DNA from: Mucilaginibacter sp. OK283
GTDB taxonomy: Bacteria; Bacteroidota; Bacteroidia; Sphingobacteriales; Sphingobacteriaceae
Length of the DNA: 64,000 nt
Direction of reading: 5' to 3'
Assembly (NCBI RefSeq): GCF_900110415.1
Contig: NZ_FODR01000011.1
Coordinates: 124,001-188,000, forward strand
The position numbers and the translations under genes are program-made. Below are positions 26,044 through 35,342 of the stretch, piece after piece. The notes under the pieces were generated by a model. The model was not told where the DNA came from. It worked only from the letters and a program-made list of their open reading frames with translations, and searched no databases. The first letter of the stretch is position 1; each line of letters opens with the position of its first letter.

Positions 26044-29000
26044 TTAGAAACTAACATTTAAGCCAAGCAGGAAGGTTCTTGGTTTTGGATAATCGTAAAA
26101 CTGGATGCTTTGATTAAAGTTGCTGTTATTGTTAGGATTCTTAGGATCGTAACCATAGGTAGAAACTTCCGGATCATAGCCGGTGTACTTGGTTATCACA
26201 AACAAGTTTTGAGCCTGCGCATACACCCTTAACCTGCTCAATTTAATTTTAGCTATTGAAGCAGTTGGGAAAGTGTAACCAAGTGTTACCGATCTGCCGC
26301 GGATAAAATTGCCGCTTTCAACTTTGGTTGAATAGATTTCTGTTTGGTAATACACATAGGCTGGTCTGTCTTCGGCTATGCTTGTATTTTGATTGGTTGG
26401 TGTCCATGCATTTAAAACAGTGGCATAGCTGTTAGCCTGGCCTGTACGATCCTGGCCCGAGTGACGGGTTAGGTTCATGATTTGGTTACCATAGTTAAAT
26501 TGCAGGTCGATACCTAAATCGATGTTTTTATAACGGAAAGTGTTACTTAATGTTCCGTATCCATCTGGTATCGATTTACCAAGGATCACTTTATCATCGG
26601 CTGTAATTTTGCCATCGCCATTAGTATCCTGTATTTTCAGGTCGCCTGGCAGTTTGTTAAATATTGCAGCTTGCGATGCTTCGGCAGTACCCCATGTGCC
26701 CAACACTTTGTAACCATAAAAGCTACCTGCAGGTAAGCCAACACGCATCAGGTTAAATTGTGAAAGGAACGTTGGCGACAAAAATATATCATCGTTTGAC
26801 GCGCCCAAAGCCAATATTTTGTTCTTTAAGAACGAGATATTAAATGAAGTATTCCAGGAGAAGTCCTCGGTTTTGATATTTTGGGTATTGATAGTTAACT
26901 CCAAACCTTTGTTTTGCAGCCTGCCAATGTTTTTGTAAACACTGTTAAAGCCGCTGGTTTCTGGCAATGGCGCGTTAAGCAGCAAGGCTTTGGTTTTCTT
27001 TAAATAAGCATCTGCTTCAATATTAACACGGTTGTTGAATAAGCCTACAGAGAAACCAAGATCAAACTCGGCGGTTTTTTCCCATGAAAGATCTTCGTTA
27101 CCGATGGTAGTTTGCTGCGTACCTATAGCCTGCGCACCGTTAAACACGTAGTTAACCGTTCCAATTTGCGCTTGTGAGCGGTACTCACCAATTTCGGAGT
27201 TACCTGTTAAACCATAACTCAACCTGAATTTAAGATCAGAAATAGTTTTGTTGTCCTTCAGAAAATCCTCCTGCGAAGCCCTCCATGCGAAAGCTGCCGA
27301 TGGGAAAAACCCGGTTTTTACATTTGTACCAAAACGGGAAGAGCCATCCTGGCGACCGGTTACTGTTAACAGGTATTTATCTTTGTAGTTATAATTTAAA
27401 CGTCCAAAATAGGAGCGCATTTGCCATGCGTCATAATTTGAAGAAGGGATACCAGGGATAGAACCTGCGCCTAAATTATAATACTGATAATAATTATCAG
27501 ACAGGTTACTGGTAGAAGCACCTAACCCGGTTTGTTGAAAATTTTGCTGCTCGGTACCTGCAACAATGTTAATAGTATGCACCTTGTTAAAGGTTTTATT
27601 ATAGGTAAAGTGATTTTCCCACTGCCAAAAAGTATTGTTCTGCTCATCAATTGATGCAGAGCTTTTTGTTTGGCTTGCTACAGAACCACCAACTAAGCCA
27701 CTTTGAAAGTGAGGATTATAATTGGCAGACGTTGTAACGCCCAGGGTGCTGCGAAACTCAAGACCTGGAATTATGTTTATATTAAGGTAACTGTTACCGC
27801 TAAAAATGCGTTTACGGTAAAGTGCTTCAATCTCGTTGGCCTGGGCTACCGGGTTATCGCCGCCTTCTAAGTTTGGATAATCTGTACGTTTACCATAAGT
27901 TCCGTCGGGATATTTAATTGGGATAAACGGAACCATCTCAATTAACATACGCGGAATGTTGTTACCTCCGGTACCATCATCAGCAGTACGCTGATCCTGG
28001 GCATTGTAATTTAAAGTAGCCCCAACTTTTAACCATGATTTAATTTGATTGTCGATGGTTAACCGGGCATTGTAGCGTTTTAAATAACTATTTAAAATTA
28101 TACCCTGATCATTGGCGTAGTTTAAAAATAAACCGTAGGTTAATTTGTCTGATCCACCTGTAAAAGTCAGGTTATGATTTTGACTTACTGCATTACGTGT
28201 GGTAGCTTTTTGCCAATCCACATCATATAACGGTTTAAGATTTGAATCAAATAATTTACCAATTAAGGCGGTGCGCAATTTAACCGGATCCTGATCAGCA
28301 TATTTACCAGACGCCCAGCCGGTAGGGTCGTATTTTTTAATGTTGGCGTATGACAGGTCTTCAACAGCCATAAATTGGGCTGAATTTAACACAGGCAACT
28401 CTTTTGCCATGTGTCCTACGCTTACGTAGCTATCATAGCTTACAGTGCCTTCTCCTTTTTTACCACGTTTGGTAGTAACCAAAATAACACCGTTTGCACC
28501 GCGTGTACCGTAAATAGCAGTTGATGATGCATCTTTTAACACATCAACCGACTCGATATCATTAGGGCTTATAGCGTTACCGCCCTCTGTCCAAATCACC
28601 CCGTCAACTACGTACAAAGGATCTGTGCGGGTGTTGATGGAACTGTAACCACGAATCCTGATTTTAGTATTACCACCTGGGGCGCCGGAGTTTGTTGAAA
28701 CGTTTACACCGGCAATTTTACCTGATAATTCCTGTTCCAGGTTGGTTTGGGGCCTTTCCTGCAAACCTTTGGCGCTTACGCTACCAACAGATCCTGTTAA
28801 ATCAACACGTTTTTGGGTACCATAACCTACAACAACCACTTCGCTTAATGCCTTTGGCGATTCTGCCAGCACCACGTTTAAAGTAGTTTTGCCACCAACA
28901 GCAACTTCTTGTGTAGTATAGCCTACAAAGCTAAAAACAAGTGTTCCGTTTTCGGGTGCGTTCAATGTGAATTTACCATTTACATCGGTTTGGGTGCCCT

Positions 29001-29457
29001 GGTCAGACCCCTTGATCCTGATGCTTACACCTGGAAGCGGACCTTTTGAATCAGACACCGTGCCTGAAACTTTGATGTCTGCGACTGGCGTACTAACTTC
29101 ATCTTTCTTTTTAACCACAATGGTTTCCTGGAAAATTTTGTAGGTTAAAGGCTGATCTTTAAAAGCAAGGTCGAGCGCCTGCTCCAATGAAACACCGGCA
29201 ACTTCGATGTTAATTGCGCTTGCTTTAGCTACATCCTGTTTCTCATACATAAAATGATAGCCTGTTTGTTTTTCAATAGAGCGAAGAACTTTTTCGACAG
29301 AGGCATTTTTTTGGTGCAGGGTAACAACCTGGCTGTAGGTTTTGGCACTTACGTTGGTAAGTACCACCACCATAATAATAACTGTTAGCTTCATAGCTAA
29401 AATTATTTTGGATAATTGGGGCCATACCAAAGGCGTGGCCTTAGAATTAAAATTCAT
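26044..29457 (-). CDS. SusC/RagA TonB-dependent transporter with STN signalling domain
   Basis: A 1137-residue outer-membrane transporter. After the signal anchor (to about residue 42) comes an STN domain (about 50-115, VEKVLRSIEKQTGYHFMYEK, split for length), then a carboxypeptidase-like beta-sandwich (130-210, GTVSDSKGPLPGVSIRIKG), the TonB box/plug (VVVGYGTQKRVDLTGSVGSV; RIRGYSSINTRTDPLYVVDG; ANGVILVTTKRG) and a 22-strand barrel ending in the aromatic-Phe-type YPKPRTFLLGLNVSF. The extra STN domain is the mark of transporters that signal to a FecR anti-sigma factor, and fecR and sigma genes lie directly upstream. Substrate uptake thus turns on its own operon. Confidence 0.95.
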   Translation of the reverse strand: MNFNSKATPLVWPQLSKIILAMKLTVIIMVVVLTNVSAKTYSQVVTLHQKNASVEKVLRSIEKQTGYHFMYEKQDVAKASAINIEVAGVSLEQALDLAFKDQPLTYKIFQETIVVKKKDEVSTPVADIKVSGTVSDSKGPLPGVSIRIKGSDQGTQTDVNGKFTLNAPENGTLVFSFVGYTTQEVAVGGKTTLNVVLAESPKALSEVVVVGYGTQKRVDLTGSVGSVSAKGLQERPQTNLEQELSGKIAGVNVSTNSGAPGGNTKIRIRGYSSINTRTDPLYVVDGVIWTEGGNAISPNDIESVDVLKDASSTAIYGTRGANGVILVTTKRGKKGEGTVSYDSYVSVGHMAKELPVLNSAQFMAVEDLSYANIKKYDPTGWASGKYADQDPVKLRTALIGKLFDSNLKPLYDVDWQKATTRNAVSQNHNLTFTGGSDKLTYGLFLNYANDQGIILNSYLKRYNARLTIDNQIKSWLKVGATLNYNAQDQRTADDGTGGNNIPRMLIEMVPFIPIKYPDGTYGKRTDYPNLEGGDNPVAQANEIEALYRKRIFSGNSYLNINIIPGLEFRSTLGVTTSANYNPHFQSGLVGGSVASQTKSSASIDEQNNTFWQWENHFTYNKTFNKVHTINIVAGTEQQNFQQTGLGASTSNLSDNYYQYYNLGAGSIPGIPSSNYDAWQMRSYFGRLNYNYKDKYLLTVTGRQDGSSRFGTNVKTGFFPSAAFAWRASQEDFLKDNKTISDLKFRLSYGLTGNSEIGEYRSQAQIGTVNYVFNGAQAIGTQQTTIGNEDLSWEKTAEFDLGFSVGLFNNRVNIEADAYLKKTKALLLNAPLPETSGFNSVYKNIGRLQNKGLELTINTQNIKTEDFSWNTSFNISFLKNKILALGASNDDIFLSPTFLSQFNLMRVGLPAGSFYGYKVLGTWGTAEASQAAIFNKLPGDLKIQDTNGDGKITADDKVILGKSIPDGYGTLSNTFRYKNIDLGIDLQFNYGNQIMNLTRHSGQDRTGQANSYATVLNAWTPTNQNTSIAEDRPAYVYYQTEIYSTKVESGNFIRGRSVTLGYTFPTASIAKIKLSRLRVYAQAQNLFVITKYTGYDPEVSTYGYDPKNPNNNSNFNQSIQFYDYPKPRTFLLGLNVSF

Positions 29458-29464
29458 AAGTTTG
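29457..29464 (+). promoter_or_regulatory. Possible antisense promoter at the susC start
   Basis: TAAGTTTG on the plus strand matches the -7 consensus TAnnTTTG and sits exactly at the susC start codon on the opposite strand. No clear -33 TTTG is present upstream, so this rests on the -7 box and the terminator 67 bases downstream. Confidence 0.25.
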
Positions 29465-29470
29465 TAGAGT

Positions 29471-29565
29471 TTGGGTTAAACATTAACTTTCAATTCGTCG
29501 ATTGCATTTTTTTGGGGCCCAGATGCTTAGCCGGGAAAGTACTGCGAATACTTCCCGGTTTTTTA
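29471..29565 (+). ncRNA. Candidate cis-antisense small RNA to the susC leader
   Basis: A plus-strand transcript from the -7 box at 29457-29464 to the hairpin-plus-T-run at 29531-29565 would be about 90 bases, entirely antisense to the 5' leader of the minus-strand susC gene, and no plus-strand protein gene is nearby to need that terminator. Short antisense RNAs at susC leaders (DonS type) are known in Bacteroides. This is inference from layout only. Confidence 0.3.
29531..29558 (+). terminator. Terminator-like hairpin in the 289-base susC-fecR gap
   Basis: Imperfect stem CCGGGAAAGTA (29531-29541) with TACTTCCCGG (29549-29558), loop 7, followed on the plus strand by TTTTTTATT. On the minus strand the hairpin is preceded by an A-run, so it could also serve transcripts coming from fecR, but the U-run side points to the plus strand. 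Confidence 0.5.
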
Positions 29566-29746
29566 TTGGTTATATTTTGGCATAGGCACGTTTATTTTTT
29601 ACATGAGCAGTAAGCCATTTTCACCATGCGGGTCCCTCCCGGGCTAACTTATTTTTGGTATTTCTTCCATCATAGCTTTTTTAAAAAGTGAGTAATTGGT
29701 TGTTGATTAGTTGTATATAAATTGGTTATTAATTGGGGCTGGTTAT

Positions 29747-30961
29747 TTATGGCAGCACTGTTATATGTTTGTCTTCAATTTTAAAATTAACACCCATATA
29801 TTTTAGCATCCCCATCAGTTCAGAAGCCTTTACATTGCGCGAAATGCGACCGGTAAATTCTTTTACCGGTACTTTGCCGGTATAGCTCACCTGTACATCG
29901 TACCAGCGCGCTGCCTGCCTCATGATGGCCTCGATACCTGCGTCTCTGAACTGGAAGATGCCCTCCTTCCAGGCGATGGCATCGTCGGCATCTGCCTCAT
30001 CCGTTATTTTTATAGGTCCGTTTTGTTTAAGTAACGCCTGCTGCCCGGGTTTTAAAAGGCCGCTAAATTGTTTGTTGCTGATTTTTACCGATCCTTCTAA
30101 CAAGGTTGTTTTTATAGCATCTTCATCATTATAAGCCATAATGTTAAAATGGGTACCCAGCACTTCAACAACGGTATTATTTACCTTTACTTTAAATGGC
30201 ATCTTCGCATTTTTGGCCACCTCAAAATAAGCCTCGCCAGTAATTTCAACCTCCCTGGTAGCGCCTTTAAATGTCGCGGGGAAACTTAACGATGATGCCG
30301 AGTTTAACCAAACCTTGCTTCCATCATCCAATACCAGCTGATACTGTCCTCCGCGCGGGGTAGATACAGTATTGATAGCAGCGGGCGCATCAGATCCTTC
30401 GTTTTTACTCCCTTCGTAAACTAACTGGCCATCATGTGTTTTTTTGATATGAGCATTGCCTTCATTAGCCAGCAAACCATTTTTTGCGCTATCCAGCGTT
30501 ATCGTTTTACCATTGGCCAGGGTAAGTACAGCCTTATTGCCACCGGGCAAAACATCATGCGCCGGCACAGGCTTTAGCCTGGCCTGGGTCCGCTTATTTG
30601 CAGCAGTTTTGTGTTGGTTAATTAATACATAAGCACCAAAACCAACAAACACCATCATGGCGGCTGCAACACCAACTTTTAACCACAACTGGTTTTTATT
30701 TGGCGGCCTTATGGGGTGTATATTATCCGGATTTGATTTATTTTGAAGAATATTGTTGAGCATATCCATGCTTTTTGCGGCATCAAAAAGCGGCTCATCT
30801 GCCTGCAGCGTGTTCCAGGCTTCATGAATAAGTGCAGTAAGCTCCGCATCGTTGGCAGATGAATTGATGATTTCAAACAATTCATCCCGCTCCTGCTGCG
30901 TAGCGGTTTGGTGGTAATAACTATTAAACAGGTAGTTAAGCCTTGCATTAAATGCACTCAT
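29747..30961 (-). CDS. FecR family anti-sigma factor
   Basis: A 404-residue inner-membrane protein. The N-terminal cytoplasmic part (1-85) binds the sigma factor. A single membrane helix lies at about 93-113 (WLKVGVAAAMMVFVGFGAYVL). The periplasmic FecR domain runs from about 195 (ISTVSTPRGGQYQLVLDDGSK-type core, VWLNSASSLSFPATF, EVEITGEAYFEVAKN, PFKVKVNNTVVEVLGTHFNI) to 300, followed by a DUF4974 domain (about 325-404), which contacts the STN domain of SusC. It holds the ECF sigma factor until the transporter signals. Gene order sigma-FecR-SusC-SusD fits this. Confidence 0.93.
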   Translation of the reverse strand: MSAFNARLNYLFNSYYHQTATQQERDELFEIINSSANDAELTALIHEAWNTLQADEPLFDAAKSMDMLNNILQNKSNPDNIHPIRPPNKNQLWLKVGVAAAMMVFVGFGAYVLINQHKTAANKRTQARLKPVPAHDVLPGGNKAVLTLANGKTITLDSAKNGLLANEGNAHIKKTHDGQLVYEGSKNEGSDAPAAINTVSTPRGGQYQLVLDDGSKVWLNSASSLSFPATFKGATREVEITGEAYFEVAKNAKMPFKVKVNNTVVEVLGTHFNIMAYNDEDAIKTTLLEGSVKISNKQFSGLLKPGQQALLKQNGPIKITDEADADDAIAWKEGIFQFRDAGIEAIMRQAARWYDVQVSYTGKVPVKEFTGRISRNVKASELMGMLKYMGVNFKIEDKHITVLP

Positions 30962-31051
30962 ACAGGTAGATGTTAATTCATATTATAAATTGGTAAATGC
31001 CGAGCTTGGGGTTAACTCACATACAAGACAATAAATGCGATAAAAAAGGGG

Positions 31052-31696
31052 CTATCGCTTTTGAAAAAAAATAAAAAAAGTTTTTATTGCCAGTAAAGCA
31101 ACCGAATATACATCCAAATGGCTGCGTACATAATCGGTTATAGAGGTGGTGGCTATTTGCAGGTACTTTTTTACTGTTTCGCGGGAGAGTTTAAGCTGAT
31201 CGGCAATTTCGTTATACTTAAGCCGGTTGTGCCTGCTTAGCAAATACACTTTTTGCTGTTGCGATGGCAGGTGGTCTATTGCTTCATCCAATAAGTTGTA
31301 GTACAGGTTATCCTGCTGATCGTCCATGATCAAACCAAGACTGCTCTCTTCCAGTTTTTTTGCCTGTACCTTTTCTTTTGCCAGCTTTTTGAGGCAATTA
31401 AGGGCATGGTTTTTTGATATAACAAACAGGTAAGCCTTAAAATCCTCTACTTGCGCAAGGGTTTCGCGCGCCATCCATATTTTCAAAAAAACATCCTGAA
31501 CCACTTCTTCGGCCAGTTCTATTGAGTTGGTAATACGATGAATATGAACACCTAATTGCTGATGGTGCATAATAAACAAACAGCGAAAAGCATGTTCATC
31601 CCCTTCCGCTACTTTTAATAGCAAATCCTTGTCATGATGTTGTGGCGCTGCCCTGATAAGCAGTTCCGGCTCATGGTTATAAGCAATATCCAACAT
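31052..31696 (-). CDS. ECF RNA polymerase sigma-70 factor of the SusC/FecR system
   Basis: A 214-residue protein with sigma region 2 (about 30-95, FRCLFIMHHQQLGVHIHRIT, VVQDVFLKIW) and region 4 (about 140-195, LPSQQQKVYLLSRHNRLKYNE, IADQLKLSRETVKKYL), and no regions 1 or 3, as in ECF sigma factors of the Bacteroidota PUL type. A short hydrophobic C-terminal tail (VALLAIKTFFIFF) is common in this subgroup. It should direct transcription of the downstream susC-susD-GH92 genes when FecR releases it. It ends 90 bases before fecR. Confidence 0.92.
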   Translation of the reverse strand: MLDIAYNHEPELLIRAAPQHHDKDLLLKVAEGDEHAFRCLFIMHHQQLGVHIHRITNSIELAEEVVQDVFLKIWMARETLAQVEDFKAYLFVISKNHALNCLKKLAKEKVQAKKLEESSLGLIMDDQQDNLYYNLLDEAIDHLPSQQQKVYLLSRHNRLKYNEIADQLKLSRETVKKYLQIATTSITDYVRSHLDVYSVALLAIKTFFIFFQKR

Positions 31697-31862
31697 AGGT
31701 AAACGTATAGTAGTGGCAAATATTGGTTAATTAAAATGCAATAAAAATCACTTAGGTTAAAACACTACTACAACTACGAAATTGCGAAATAGTTTATACT
31801 TTTCCATCAACTAAATGCATTTAGTTGACATTATTTAGCAACAGGCAACCAGGTATTTCTAT

Positions 31863-32465
31863 TTATAGCTGGTTGTCAGCTTCATGATGAGTTAGTTTAT
31901 TTTCAATTCTTTTATCCGGAATAAACCAGATGCCGGCAACTAAAACATACAACCCGAGTGCCCCAACAGCGCTAAACCAGGATAAGCAAATGGCTACGGC
32001 ATATAAAATAACAGATATTTTACCCTTCCAGTCTTCACCAAAGGCCTGTGCCAATAAGGAGTGCTCGCCATGATGGCGAACAAGATTTTTCACCAGGATT
32101 GTGTACGCTATGCCATTCATTAGCAGTACAAAACCGTAACACATTACAGGCCATTTGGCAAAGTGATTTTCGCCCATCCATCCGGTTACAAATGGTATCA
32201 ACGATAGCCAAAACAGCAAATGCAGGTTGGCCCACAGCGTTTTGCCATTTATTGATTTTACCGCCTGCAAGGTATGGTGATGGTTGTTCCAATAAATGCC
32301 TACATAAATAAAACTCAATACATAAGTCATAAAGACTGGAATAAACGGCTTTAACACCTCAATACTATCGCCGTGGGGCACCTTCATCTCCAATACCATA
32401 ATCGTGATAATGATGGCGATAACGCCATCGCTGAAAGCCTCTAACCTACCTTTACCTAATGCCAT
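31863..32465 (-). CDS. TMEM175 (DUF1211) family potassium channel
   Basis: A 200-residue protein with six membrane helices. The first carries the family signature RLEAFSDGVIAIIITIMVLE (residues 7-26) and the next FIYVGIYWNNHHHTL (about 56-70). Bacterial TMEM175 proteins are tetrameric K+-selective channels without the classic selectivity filter. Single gene; its link to neighbouring carbohydrate genes is not apparent. Confidence 0.85.
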   Translation of the reverse strand: MALGKGRLEAFSDGVIAIIITIMVLEMKVPHGDSIEVLKPFIPVFMTYVLSFIYVGIYWNNHHHTLQAVKSINGKTLWANLHLLFWLSLIPFVTGWMGENHFAKWPVMCYGFVLLMNGIAYTILVKNLVRHHGEHSLLAQAFGEDWKGKISVILYAVAICLSWFSAVGALGLYVLVAGIWFIPDKRIENKLTHHEADNQL

Positions 32466-32491
32466 TTTATTTTTTTACAGCTAAAAGTAAG

Positions 32492-33706
32492 TTATTTTTT
32501 TGTGCCGAATGCCAGGTAACGCTGCATAGCCTCAATAAAATAGTAATCGGCGTAAGTTAAAGGGACATCAATTTCTGTCCCGGCGGGGAAATGGCCAACG
32601 CTGTGCTGCAAAATAAAACCGCCGTTGGTACCCGCAGCAGCCATATAAGGAGGTGCCGATAGTGTTTTTAATATGGTTTGTGCAACATCAAAATACTGCC
32701 GCCCCTTTTTGGCATCGCTATACCTGCATAATTCAAGCAGGGCTGATGCCATAACCGACGCAGCCGATGCATCTTTTAATGCGTTGGGAATGTTGCTGGC
32801 ATTGTAATCCCAATATGGAATTTTATCTGCCGGCAAATTCGGGTTAGTCAATATAAAATGAGCTATGTTTTGTGCCTGGTCAAGATATTTTTTATCATGC
32901 GTTTCGCGGTACATAACGGTATAGCCATACAGGCCCCACGACTGGCCCCTTGCCCATGCCGATTCATTAGCAAAGCCCTGGGCAGTTTTCTTTTCTTTCA
33001 CCGCCCCTGTTTGGGCATCATAATTTATAACGTGGTACGAGCTAAAATCGGGCCTGAAATGGTTTTTCATGGTTGTGTTGGCGTGGGTAACCGCTATTTT
33101 ATAATAACTGGAATCGCCGGTTTCCCGCGTTGCCCAAAAAAGCAGTTCAAGGTTCATCATGTTGTCAATAATCACCAGGTAATCGCCGGGTTTTGAATCC
33201 CATGATTTAATACAGCCCACCGCCGGGTTAAACCTGGTTGATAACGATTTAGCGCTGTTAATTAATATCTGCTTATACTCCGGCTTAGGCTCAATTTTGT
33301 TGGCATTGCCAAAGCTGCAATACATCATAAAGCCCAAATCATGGGTATGGGTATTAAACTGCTCTTTAGCCAATACCCCCATAATGCGGTTGGCCTCGGT
33401 AAGCAGCTGTTTATCTTTTGTTTCCTGGTATAAAAACAACAGGCTGCCAGGATAAAAGCCACTGCACCACCAGCCCGAGTTGCTATTTTCCGGTTTATCC
33501 TTATCGGGATGATAAGTTTTCGGGAACTCCTCCGGTCCTATCTTTGTTGCTAATAATCTATATTGGGCATCCGCAGCAATAAAGCTTTTTTTGATGGTAG
33601 CTGAAAGCGCTCTTTCCGGTTTTAAAGCCGGTTGGGCATTACTAAAAAAAGCAATCGCTATTAAGCAAACAGTACAGATGAGGGCGGGCAATATTTTGAA
33701 TTTCAT
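32492..33706 (-). CDS. GH88 unsaturated glucuronyl/rhamnogalacturonyl hydrolase-like protein
   Basis: A 404-residue protein from the ATG at 33706 (MKFKILPALI, with a signal ending FFSNAQ); a longer frame to 33763 adds 19 residues before the signal and is unlikely. The (alpha/alpha)6 barrel shows GWWCSGFYPGSLLFLYQET, IIDNMMNLELLFWATRETGD (Asp near 160-170, the usual catalytic region) and ESAWARGQSWGLYGYTVMYR, ending with IDVPLTYADYYFIEAMQRY. GH88 enzymes remove unsaturated uronic acid left by polysaccharide lyases, so pectin- or glycosaminoglycan-like material is implied. Next to two secreted ConA-like proteins. Confidence 0.88.
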   Translation of the reverse strand: MKFKILPALICTVCLIAIAFFSNAQPALKPERALSATIKKSFIAADAQYRLLATKIGPEEFPKTYHPDKDKPENSNSGWWCSGFYPGSLLFLYQETKDKQLLTEANRIMGVLAKEQFNTHTHDLGFMMYCSFGNANKIEPKPEYKQILINSAKSLSTRFNPAVGCIKSWDSKPGDYLVIIDNMMNLELLFWATRETGDSSYYKIAVTHANTTMKNHFRPDFSSYHVINYDAQTGAVKEKKTAQGFANESAWARGQSWGLYGYTVMYRETHDKKYLDQAQNIAHFILTNPNLPADKIPYWDYNASNIPNALKDASAASVMASALLELCRYSDAKKGRQYFDVAQTILKTLSAPPYMAAAGTNGGFILQHSVGHFPAGTEIDVPLTYADYYFIEAMQRYLAFGTKK

Positions 33707-33893
33707 AGATATAATTTGGCTGGCAATAAAGTTGCATATTTTGATTGGAATTTTAAGAACCAAATTTATCTCGTAGCCCTTCCAGCATCAAAACAATTTT
33801 GCCCGCTGCATAATATAAATACTGCTCCTGTGCTTGCCATGCATTTTTAGTATCAAATATCGCCCGCATGCTGAATTATTGTTCCGTTCATAG

Positions 33894-34541
33894 CTATTCA
33901 AGTGTTTTTATTGTTAAATTCCGGTAAGCGCCTAAGGACGAATTACCATGCCAGTAACCAACAGACCCACTTTTCAAGGCAGGATCAAGCGAGGTGTAAA
34001 CCATGGCAGGTTTAGCAGCATTGTTCACATATACTTCCATTTTGCGCCCTGTAACTATCACTTTAACATGAAACCAGCCGTTAGCAGGCAGTATCGCGTT
34101 GGCCTGGTATTTATCGGCTTCGTAATCCCACCAGTTAAATTCTGCTTTTTTTTCGGGCATATATTGAATGGCGTTGATGGTACCCGATGACAATGGCCTG
34201 AAATATACAGTTTCATAATGATGAGCATCTTTAATCCTGAAGGCAAGGCCGATATAACCATTTCCCTTGCCCGCAAATGCCAAATCAAACTCGATAATAC
34301 CATCCTTAAAAATTAAACTCTTAGGATAGGCCAGGCTCGCCGATTTGTAATTATCTATCTTCCGTTTTATCAGCAACGCTTTTTTACCCTGGTAGCTGCC
34401 AAATTCATAATCAAGGGTGTCATTTTGGGGAATATTCCATTCTTTCGGGTTAATGGCCGGCAGGTTCTGCACCTTATACTTTGGCTGGGCATTTACCCTA
34501 ATAGCTGCAAAAAGAACAAATAATAACAATAGCTTTTTCAT
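33894..34541 (-). CDS. Secreted ConA-like (LamG/DUF1080-type) protein A
   Basis: A 215-residue protein with a signal peptide (MKKLLLLFVLFAAIRVNAQ). The rest looks like one concanavalin-type beta-sandwich: GIIEFDLAFAGKGNGYIGLAFRI, YETVYFRPLSSGT, WFHVKVIVTGRKMEVYVNN and a final GSVGYWHGNSSLGAYRNLTIK-type strand set (segments here are separate). No lyase or hydrolase residues can be named, so it may bind rather than cut glycans. It is a paralogue of the next gene, which lies 24 bases upstream; both probably share a transcript. Confidence 0.7.
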   Translation of the reverse strand: MKKLLLLFVLFAAIRVNAQPKYKVQNLPAINPKEWNIPQNDTLDYEFGSYQGKKALLIKRKIDNYKSASLAYPKSLIFKDGIIEFDLAFAGKGNGYIGLAFRIKDAHHYETVYFRPLSSGTINAIQYMPEKKAEFNWWDYEADKYQANAILPANGWFHVKVIVTGRKMEVYVNNAAKPAMVYTSLDPALKSGSVGYWHGNSSLGAYRNLTIKTLE

Positions 34542-34565
34542 AACGAATTTTTATAGGTTGGTGTT

Positions 34566-35210
34566 TTATTGTTTGATAACGAGGTTGGCAAAATCGCCGG
34601 GCAAACTATCATTCCACAATCCGATGAGGCCGTGTTGCCGGTTATTCAGTTTTTTAACGCTGAGTGATGGTTTAGCTGAATGGTTTACATATACCACAAT
34701 TTCATCAACATTTACAACAATATGCGCGTGGAACCAGGCGGTAGCCGGCGGGAATGGGTTAACAGCATTTTCGTACACAAGCGGATGATCTGCCCGCAGT
34801 TTATCCCACGAAAAATCTGGCTGGCTGATGTACTGCACTGCATGCCTGCGCCTAAGCGTATCTGTTGATTGAAAATTAAAAGGCCGAAAATAAATGGCAT
34901 CATAGGTAACCGTATCGACGCCATGAAAAGCAATGCCCAAAAAACTTTGCTGAAAAACGTCTTTGCCCCGAAGATCGACGTCAATTGTCCCGGTGGCAAA
35001 GTCTATATCTTTGAGCCAAACAATACCGGTAAGTGAAATTCCCTTCCTGGTGCCATCAGTAATTTTGCTTATTTTTTTTGCGGACGATGTTATCGGCGTC
35101 TCCTGTTTTAACAGGCTACTCAAATCATAGGCGCCCTTTTGCTGCGCACAGGCAGCGCCGCAAAAAAACGTAGTTATTAAAAAGAGGCTAAATAAAATAT
35201 TGTTCTTCAT
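34566..35210 (-). CDS. Secreted ConA-like (LamG/DUF1080-type) protein B
   Basis: A 214-residue protein from the ATG at 35210 (MKNNILFSLFLITTF, signal ending CAQQ); a longer frame to 35288 is not supported. It shares the layout of protein A: TIDVDLRGKDVFQQSFLGIAF, YDAIYFRPFNF, WFHAHIVVNVDEIVVYVNH and a closing GLIGLWNDSLPGDFANLVIK. It diverges from the membrane-tethered regulator at 35343, whose outer domain appears to have the same fold. It could be a glycan-binding or enzymatic partner of GH88; the sequence does not decide. Confidence 0.7.
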   Translation of the reverse strand: MKNNILFSLFLITTFFCGAACAQQKGAYDLSSLLKQETPITSSAKKISKITDGTRKGISLTGIVWLKDIDFATGTIDVDLRGKDVFQQSFLGIAFHGVDTVTYDAIYFRPFNFQSTDTLRRRHAVQYISQPDFSWDKLRADHPLVYENAVNPFPPATAWFHAHIVVNVDEIVVYVNHSAKPSLSVKKLNNRQHGLIGLWNDSLPGDFANLVIKQ

Positions 35211-35342
35211 GGTTTTAGATTTTAACTTTAGCAAAACTTGCAAATAGCGTACAGAATTAAGCATAACAGGCGTTTCAATCCTGTTCAAGTTTGTTCAAGC
35301 CGTTTTTGCGGGTTTAAATACCGCGTCATTGCCTAAAAATTG

